A stretch of 64,000 nucleotides of DNA, taken from NCBI GenBank assembly GCA_037783545.1, contig JBBELK010000389.1, positions 1 through 64,000 on the forward strand, read 5' to 3'. Shown here in pieces: positions 55,342 through 64,000 of this stretch. The notes beneath the pieces were generated by a model. That model was not told the DNA's origin. It did not search any database and was given only the letters and a program-made list of their open reading frames with translations. This DNA is from Henricia sp. BOLD:AAB3569. Its lineage: Eukaryota; Echinodermata; Asteroidea; Spinulosida; Echinasteridae. The translations under genes were made by a program, and so were the position numbers. Every line of letters starts with the position of its first letter. Positions within the stretch are counted from its first letter, which is position 1.

Positions 55342-57773
55342 ATTGATGGTCATCCAGAAAATAAAATATGAAATTTGGAAAAAAATTGATTTTGAGAAAA
55401 TTTGTTGAATTTTTGCCAAATTGTCAATTTTTCTTAGAAATAAGGTTCCAGACAGGCTAAGTTTTCATTATGAGTCATTTCTAAGACATTTTAAAAAACG
55501 TCAATTTTTGGCAAATTTTGAGAAAAATTGATGGACTAACCCCTTGTGATTTGTTAAATTTTTGGCCAAAAATGTTATGATTTAGATTTTCCTTAAAAGT
55601 GCAGGAAATGTTGCTTAGGAACCATAGATGATATTCCTTGAATTTAACATTGACTGGTCATCCAGAAAATAAAATATGAAATTTGGAAAAAAAATTGATT
55701 TGGAGAATATTTGTTGAATTTTTGCCAAATTGTCAATTTTTCTTAGAAATAAGGTTCCAGACAGGCTAAGTTTTCATTATGAGTCATTTCTAAGACATTT
55801 TTTAATTTTTGGCCAAAAATGTTATGATTTAGATTTTTCTTAAAATTGCAGGAAATGTTGCTTAGGACACATAGATGATATTCCTTGAATTTAACATTGA
55901 CTGGTCATCCAGAAAATAAAATATGAAATTTGGAAAAAAAATTGATTTTGAGAAAATTTGTTGAATTTTTGCCAAATTGTCAATTTTTCTTAGAAATAAG
56001 GTTCCAGACAGGCTAAGTTTTCATTATGAGTCATTTCTAAGACATTTTAAAAAACGTCAATTAATTGCCAATTTTGAGAAAAATTGATGGACTAACCCCT
56101 TTTTGGCCAAAAATGTTATGATTTAGATTTTTCTTAAAATTGCAGGAAATGTTGCTTAGGACCCATAGATGATATTCCTTGAATTTAACATTGACTGGTC
56201 ATCCAGAAAATAAAATATGAAATTTGGAAAAAAAATTGATTTTGAGAAAATTTGTTGAATTTTTGCCAAATTGTCCATTTTTCTTAGAAATAAGGTTCCA
56301 GACAGGCTAAGTTTTCATTATGAGTCATTTCTAAGACATTTTCAAAAACGTCAATTTTTGGCCAGTTTTGAGAAAAATTGATGGACTAACCCCTTGTGAT
56401 TTGTTTAATTTTTGGCCAAAAATGTTATGATTTAGATTTTCCTTAAAAGTGCAGGAAATGTTGCTTAGGAACCATAGATGATATTCCTTGAATTTAACAT
56501 TGACTGGTCATCCAGAAAATAAAATATGAAATTTGGAAAAAAATTTGATTTTGAGAAAATTTGTTGAATTTTTGCCAAATTGTCAATTTTTCTTAGAAAT
56601 AAGGTTCCAGACAGGCTAAGTTTTCGTTATGAGTCATTTCTAAGACATTTTAAAAAACGTCAATTTTTTGGCCAATTTTGAGAAAAATTGATGGACTAAC
56701 CCCTTGTGATTTTTTTAATTTTTGGCCAAAAATGTTATGATTTAGATTTTCCTTAAAATTGCAGGAAATGTTGCTTAGGACCAATAGATGATATTCCTTG
56801 AATTTAACATTGACTGGTCATCCAGAAAATAAAATATGAAATTTGGAAAAAAAATTGATTTGGAGAATATTTGTTGAATTTTTGCCAAATTGTCAATTTT
56901 TCTTAGAAATAAGGTTCCAGACAGGCTAAGTTTTCATTATGAGTCATTTCTAAGACATTTTAAAAAACGTCAATTTTTGGCCAGTTTTGAGAAAAATTGA
57001 TGGACTAACCCCTTGTGATTTTTTTAATTTTTTGCCAAAAATGTTATGATTTAGATTTTCCTTAAAATTGCAGGAAATGTTGCTTAGGACCCATAGATGA
57101 TATTCCTTGAATTTAACATTGACTGGTCATCCAGAAAATAAAATATGAAATTTTGAAAAGAAAAAAAAATCGATTTTGAGAAAATTTGTTGAATTTTTGC
57201 CAAATTGTCCATTTTTCTTAGAAATAAGGTTCCAGACAGGCTAAGTTTTCATTATGAGTCATTTCTAAGACATTTTTTTTAAAAGGCAATTTTTGGCCAA
57301 TTTTGAGAAAAATTGATGGACTAACCCCTTGTGATTTTTTTAATTTTTGGCCAAAAATGTTATGATTTAGATTTTCCTTAAAATTGCAGGAAATGTTGCT
57401 TAGGACCCATAGATGATATTCCTTGAATTTAACATTGACTGGTCATCCAGAAAATAAAATATGAAATTTGGAAAAAAAATTGATTTTGAGAAAATTTGTT
57501 GAATTTTTGCCAAATTGTCAATTTTTTTTAGAAATAAGGTTCCAGACAGGCTAAGTTTTCATTATGAGTCATTTCTAAGACATTTTAAAAAAAGGCAATT
57601 TTTGGCCAGTTTTGAGAAAAATTGATGGACTAACCCCTTGTGATTTTTTTAATTTTTGGCCAAAAATGTTATGATTTAGATTTTCCTTAAAATTGCAGGA
57701 AATGTTGCTTAGGACCCATAGATGATATTCCTTGAATTTAACATTGACTGGTCATCCAGAAAATAAAATATGA

Positions 57774-60700
57774 AATTTGGAAAAAAAATTGATTTGGAGA
57801 ATATTTGTTGAATTTTTGCCAAATTGTCAATTTTTTTTAGAAATAAGGTTCCAGACAGGCTAAGTTTTCATTATGAGTCATTTCTAAGACATTTTAAAAA
57901 AAGGCAATTTTTGGCCAGTTTTGAGAAAAATTGATGGACTAACCCCTTGTGATTTTTTTAATTTTTTGCCAAAAATGTTATGATTTAGATTTTCCTTAAA
58001 ATTGCAGGAAATGTTGCTTAGGACCCATAGATGATATTCCTTGAATTTAACATTGACTGGTCATCCAGAAAATAAAATATGAAATTTTGAAAAGAAAAAA
58101 AATCGATTTTGAGAAAATTTGTTGAATTTTTGCCAAATTGTCCATTTTTCTTAGAAATAAGGTTCCAGACAGGCTAAGTTTTCATTATGAGTCATTTCTA
58201 AGACATTTTTTAAAAAAGGCAATTTTTGGCCAATTTTGAGAAAAATTGATGGACTAACCTCTTGTGATTTTTTTAATTTTTGGCCAAAAATGTTATGATT
58301 TAGATTTTCCTTAAAATTGCAGGAAATGTTGCTTAGGACCCATAGATGATATTCCTTGAATTTAACATTGACTGGTCATCCAGAAAATAAAATATGAAAT
58401 TTGGAAAAAAAATTGATTTTGAGAAAATTTGTTGAATTTTTGCCAAATTGTCCATTTTTCTTAGAAATAAGGTTCCAGACAGGCTAAGTTTTCATTATGA
58501 GTCATTTCTAAGACATTTTCAAAAACGTCAATTTTTGGCCAGTTTTGAGAAAAATTGATGGACTAACCCCTTGTGATTTTTTTTATTTTTGGCCAAAAAT
58601 GTCATGATTTAGATTTTCCTTAAAATTGCAGGAAATGTTGCTTAGGACCCATAGATGATATTCCTTGAATTTAACATTGACTGGTCATCCAGAAAATAAA
58701 ATATGAAATTTTTTTTTTAAAAATTGATTTTGAGAAAATTTGTTGAATTTTTGCCAAATTGTCAATTTTTCTTAGAAATAAGGTTCCAGACAGGCTAAGT
58801 TTTTTTGGAAAAAAAATTGATTTTGAGAAAATTTGTTGAATTTTTGCCAAATTGTCCATTTTTCTTAGAAATAAGGTTCCAGACAGGCTAAGTTTTCATT
58901 ATGAGTCATTTCTAAGACATTTTCAAAAACGTCAATTTTTGGCCAGTTTTGAGAAAAATTGATGGACTAACCCCTTGTGATTTTTTTTATTTTTGGCCAA
59001 AAATGTCATGATTTAGATTTTCCTTAAAATTGCAGGAAATGTTGCTTAGGACCCATAGATGATATTCCTTGAATTTAACATTGACTGGTTATCCAGAAAA
59101 TAAAATATGAAATTTTTTTTTTAAAAATTGATTTTGAGAAAATTTGTTGAATTTTTGCCAAATTGTCAATTTTTCTTAGAAATAAGGTTCCAGACAGGCT
59201 AAGTTTTCATTATGAGTCATTTCTAAGACATTTTAAAAAACGTCAATTTTTGGCAAATTTTGAGAAAAATTGATGGACTAACCCCTTGTGATTTGTTTAA
59301 TTTTTGGCCAAAAATGTTATGATTTAGATTTTCCTTAAAAGTGCAGGAAATGTTGCTTAGGAACCATAGATGATATTCCTTGAATTTAACATTGACTGGT
59401 CATCCAGAAAATAAAATATGAAATTTGGAAAAAAATTGATTTTGAGAAAATTTGTTGAATTTTTGCCAAATTGTCAATTTTTCTTAGAAATAAGGTTCCA
59501 GACAGGCTAAGTTTTCATTATGAGTCATTTCTAAGACATTTTAAAAAACGTCAATTTTTGGCAAATTTTGAGAAAAATTGATGGACTAACCCCTTGTGAT
59601 TTTTTTAATTTTTGGCCAAAAATGTTATGATTTAGATTGTTCTTAAAATTGCAGGAAATGTTGCTTAGGACACATAAATGATATTCCTTGAATTTAACAT
59701 TGACTGGTCATCCAGAAAATAAAATATGAAATTTGGAAAAAAATTAGATTTTGAGAAAATTTGTTGAATTTTTGCCAAATTGTCAATTTTTCTTAGAAAT
59801 AAGGTTCCAGACAGGCTAAGTTTTCATTATGAGTCATTTCTAAGACATTTTAAAAAACGTCAATTTTTGGCCAATTTTGAGAAAAATTGATGGACTAACC
59901 CCTTGTGATTTTTTTTATTTTTGGCCAAAAATGTCATGATTTAGATTTTCCTTAAAATTGCAGGAAATGTTGCTTAGGACCCATAGATGATATTCCTTGA
60001 ATTTAACATTGACTGGTTATCCAGAAAATAAAATATGAAATTTTTTTTTTAAAAATTGATTTTGAGAAAATTTGTTGAATTTTTGCCAAATTGTCAATTT
60101 TTCTTAGAAATAAGGTTCCAGACAGGCTAAGTTTTCATTATGAGTCATTTCTAAGACATTTTAAAAAACGTCAATTTTTGGCAAATTTTGAGAAAAATTG
60201 ATGGACTAACCCCTTGTGATTTGTTTAATTTTTGGCCAAAAATGTTATGATTTAGATTTTCCTTAAAAGTGCAGGAAATGTTGCTTAGGAACCATAGATG
60301 ATATTCCTTGAATTTAACATTGACTGGTCATCCAGAAAATAAAATATGAAATTTGGAAAAAAATTGATTTTGAGAAAATTTGTTGAATTTTTGCCAAATT
60401 GTCAATTTTTCTTAGAAATAAGGTTCCAGACAGGCTAAGTTTTCATTATGAGTCATTTCTAAGACATTTTAAAAAACGTCAATTTTTGGCAAATTTTGAG
60501 AAAAATTGATGGACTAACCCCTTGTGATTTTTTTAATTTTTGGCCAAAAATGTTATGATTTAGATTGTTCTTAAAATTGCAGGAAATGTTGCTTAGGACA
60601 CATAAATGATATTCCTTGAATTTAACATTGACTGGTCATCCAGAAAATAAAATATGAAATTTGGAAAAAAATTAGATTTTGAGAAAATTTGTTGAATTTT

Positions 60701-63700
60701 TGCCAAATTGTCAATTTTTCTTAGAAATAAGGTTCCAGACAGGCTAAGTTTTCATTATGAGTCATTTCTAAGACATTTTAAAAAACGTCAATTTTTGGCC
60801 AATTTTGAGAAAAATTGATGGACTAACCCCTTCTGATTTTTTTTATTTTTGGCCAAAAATGTTATGATTTAGATTTTCCTTAAAATTGCAGGAAATGTTG
60901 CTTAGGACCCATAGATGATATTCCTTGAATTTAACATTGACTGGTTATCCAGAAAATAAAATATGAAATTTTTTTTTTAAAAATTGATTTTGAGAAAATT
61001 TGTTGAATTTTTGCCAAATTGTCAATTTTTCTTAGAAATAAGGTTCCAGACAGGCTAAGTTTTCATTATGAGTCATTTCTAAGACATTTTAAAAAACGTC
61101 AATTTTTGGCAAATTTTGAGAAAAATTGATGGACTAACCCCTTGTGATTTGTTTAATTTTTGGCCAAAAATGTTATGATTTAGATTTTCCTTAAAAGTGC
61201 AGGAAATGTTGCTTAGGAACCATAGATGATATTCCTTGAATTTAACATTGACTGGTCATCCAGAAAATAAAATATGAAATTTGGAAAAAAATTGATTTTG
61301 AGAAAATTTGTTGAATTTTTGCCAAATTGTCAATTTTTCTTAGAAATAAGGTTCCAGACAGGCTAAGTTTTCATTATGAGTCATTTCTAAGACATTTTAA
61401 AAAACGTCAATTTTTGGCAAATTTTGAGAAAAATTGATGGACTAACCCCTTGTGATTTGTTTAATTTTTGGCCAAAAATGTTATGATTTAGATTTTCCTT
61501 AAAAGTGCAGGAAATGTTGCTTAGGAACCATAGATGATATTCCTTGAATTTAACATTGACTGGTCATCCAGAAAATAAAATATGAAATTTGGAAAAAAAA
61601 TTGATTTGGAGAATATTTGTTGAATTTTTGCCAAATTGTCAATTTTTCTTAGAAATAAGGTTCCAGACAGGCTAAGTTTTCATTATGAGTCATTTCTAAG
61701 ACATTTTTAAAAAAGGCAATTTTTGGCCAGTTTTGAGAAAAATTGATGGACTAACCCCTTGTGATTTTTTTTATTTTTGGCCAAAAATGTTATGATTTAG
61801 ATTTTCCTTAAAATTGCAGGAAATGTTGCTTAGGACCCATAGATGATATTCCTTGAATTTAACATTGACTGGTCATCCAGAAAATAAAATATGAAATTTA
61901 AAAAAAAAATTGATTTTGAGAAAATTTGTTTAATTTTTGCCAAATTGTCCATTTTTCTTAGAAATAAGGTTCCAGACAGGCTAAGTTTTCATTATGAGTC
62001 ATTTCTAAGACATTTAAAAAAACGTCAATTTTTTGCCAATTTTGAGAAAAATTGATGGACTAACCCCTTGTGATTTTTTTAATTTTTGGCCAAAAATGTT
62101 ATGATTTAGATTTTTCTTAATATTGCAGGAAATGTTGCTTAGGACACATAGATGATATTCCTTGAATTTAACATTGACTGGTCATCCAGAAAATAAAATA
62201 TGAAATTTGGAAAAAAAATTGATTTTGAGAAAATTTGTTGAATTTTTGCCAAATTGTCCATTTTTCTTAGAAATAAGGTTCCAGACAGGCTAAGTTTTCA
62301 TTATGAGTCATTTCTAAGACATTTTCAAAAACGTCAATTTTTGGCCAGTTTTGAGAAAAATTGATGGACTAACCCCTTGTGATTTTTTTAATTTTTTGCC
62401 AAAAATGTTATGATTTAGATTTTCCTTAAAATTGCAGGAAATGTTGCTTAGGACCCATAGATGATATTCCTTGAATTTAACATTGACTGGTCATCCAGAA
62501 AATAAAATATGAAATTTTGAAAAGAAAAAAAAATCGATTTTGAGAAAATTTGTTGAATTTTTGCCAAATTGTCCATTTTTCTTAGAAATAAGGTTCCAGA
62601 CAGGCTAAGTTTTCATTATGAGTCATTTCTAAGACATTTTTTTTAAAAGGCAATTTTTGGCCAATTTTGAGAAAAATTGATGGACTAACCCCTTGTGATT
62701 TTTTTAATTTTTGGCCAAAAATGTTATGATTTAGATTTTCCTTAAAATTGCAGGAAATGTTGCTTAGGACCCATAGATGATATTCCTTGAATTTAACATT
62801 GACTGGTCATCCAGAAAATAAAATATGAAATTTGGAAAAAAAATTGATTTGGAGAATATTTGTTGAATTTTTGCCAAATTGTCAATTTTTTTTAGAAATA
62901 AGGTTCCAGACAGGCTAAGTTTTCATTATGAGTCATTTCTAAGACATTTTAAAAAAAGGCAATTTTTGGCCAGTTTTGAGAAAAATTGATGGACTAACCC
63001 CTTGTGATTTTTTTAATTTTTTGCCAAAAATGTTATGATTTAGATTTTCCTTAAAATTGCAGGAAATGTTGCTTAGGACCCATAGATGATATTCCTTGAA
63101 TTTAACATTGACTGGTCATCCAGAAAATAAAATATGAAATTTTGAAAAGAAAAAAAATCGATTTTGAGAAAATTTGTTGAATTTTTGCCAAATTGTCCAT
63201 TTTTCTTAGAAATAAGGTTCCAGACAGGCTAAGTTTTCATTATGAGTCATTTCTAAGACATTTTTTAAAAAAGGCAATTTTTGGCCAATTTTGAGAAAAA
63301 TTGATGGACTAACCTCTTGTGATTTTTTTAATTTTTGGCCAAAAATGTTATGATTTAGATTTTCCTTAAAATTGCAGGAAATGTTGCTTAGGACCCATAG
63401 ATGATATTCCTTGAATTTAACATTGACTGGTCATCCAGAAAATAAAATATGAAATTTGGAAAAAAAATTGATTTTGAGAAAATTTGTTGAATTTTTGCCA
63501 AATTGTCCATTTTTCTTAGAAATAAGGTTCCAGACAGGCTAAGTTTTCATTATGAGTCATTTCTAAGACATTTTCAAAAACGTCAATTTTTGGCCAGTTT
63601 TGAGAAAAATTGATGGACTAACCCCTTGTGATTTTTTTTATTTTTGGCCAAAAATGTCATGATTTAGATTTTCCTTAAAATTGCAGGAAATGTTGCTTAG

Positions 63701-64000
63701 GACCCATAGATGATATTCCTTGAATTTAACATTGACTGGTCATCCAGAAAATAAAATATGAAATTTTTTTTTTAAAAATTGATTTTGAGAAAATTTGTTG
63801 AATTTTTGCCAAATTGTCAATTTTTCTTAGAAATAAGGTTCCAGACAGGCTAAGTTTTTTTGGAAAAAAAATTGATTTTGAGAAAATTTGTTGAATTTTT
63901 GCCAAATTGTCCATTTTTCTTAGAAATAAGGTTCCAGACAGGCTAAGTTTTCATTATGAGTCATTTCTAAGACATTTTCAAAAACGTCAATTTTTGGCCA
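57774..64000 (+). repeat. 5,055-bp block duplication in the AT-rich satellite
   Basis: 57774-58945 matches about 62829-64000 at a shift of 5,055 bases, including a truncated monomer in which aggctaagttttttt joins directly to ggaaaaaaaattg (58795-58815 and about 63850-63870). Further left the correspondence continues after loss of one monomer (ttttgaaaagaaaaaaaa near 57153 and 62517). The second copy runs off the window. Confidence 0.75.
58960..61570 (+). repeat. 928-bp trimeric higher-order repeat in the AT-rich satellite
   Basis: The variant ggttatccagaaaataaaat, replacing ggtcatcc, occurs at 59087, 60015 and 60943, spacing 928 bases each time (three monomers). It is linked each time to a long T-run (gaaattttttttttaaaaat) and, in the next monomers, to cttaaaagtgcagg and, after the first two, to gattgttcttaaaat. 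Confidence 0.8.

Larger units (their letters stand above)
52022..64000 (+). repeat. AT-rich satellite, about 309-317-bp tandem monomer
   Basis: About 35 head-to-tail monomers fill the rest of the window and run past its end. Conserved blocks are gatggactaaccccttgtga, gattttccttaaaattgcag, acattgactggtcatccag, aggttccagacaggctaag and attatgagtcatttctaaga. Successive copies of the first block lie at about 53351, 53661, 53970, 54284 and 54593. Variation is concentrated in A/T homopolymers. The sequence is unrelated to the satellite at the left of the window. No coding potential. Confidence 0.95.

Overview
The window is eukaryotic nuclear DNA made mostly of repeats. Its retrotransposons, tRNA-derived SINE heads, foldback elements and long satellites suit an invertebrate animal. 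A CR1-like non-LTR element carrying a 2A-like peptide, of a kind described in sea urchin, amphioxus and other marine invertebrates, makes an amphioxus, hemichordate or echinoderm source my best guess; nothing here proves the species. There are no bacterial operons, CRISPR arrays or intact tRNA or rRNA genes.

Layout. (1) 1-28330 is one tandem satellite in two subfamilies: A (297-bp monomer, to about 16660) and B (295-296 bp, 16660-28330), with several higher-order repeats. Many long open frames cross it, one of 2,025 codons, but they follow from a 297-bp monomer (3 x 99) that lacks a stop in one frame. (2) 28330-31334 is a patchwork of direct repeats, a 310-bp MITE and a composite foldback element with a candidate 11-bp target duplication. 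(3) 31346-38051 is a CR1-like element (signal-peptide-like N-terminus, 2A motif, PHD finger, APE endonuclease, reverse transcriptase), split at 34314 by a 5'-truncated, internally deleted L2/CR1-like element on the opposite strand. (4) 38330-48440 holds a nested foldback element, a tRNA-derived SINE, 21-bp and 79-bp minisatellites, a 1.6-kb near-perfect palindrome inside the 79-bp array, a TTAA-flanked MITE and a dimeric tRNA-Leu-like array. (5) 48807-51700 has the only hints of host genes: two or three candidate exons on the plus strand and a candidate last exon on the minus strand, apparently convergent. I could not identify either gene. (6) 51896-64000 is a second, AT-rich satellite (about 309-bp monomer) with embedded 18-bp minisatellites, 928-bp trimers and a 5,055-bp duplication.

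The only confidently coding sequences belong to the two retrotransposons, and both are broken. The strongest leads are the 2A/signal-peptide retrotransposon, the serial foldback insertions, the tRNA fragments amplified as minisatellites, and a diverged reverse-oriented relative of the AT-rich satellite monomer in a candidate intron about 3 kb from the array.
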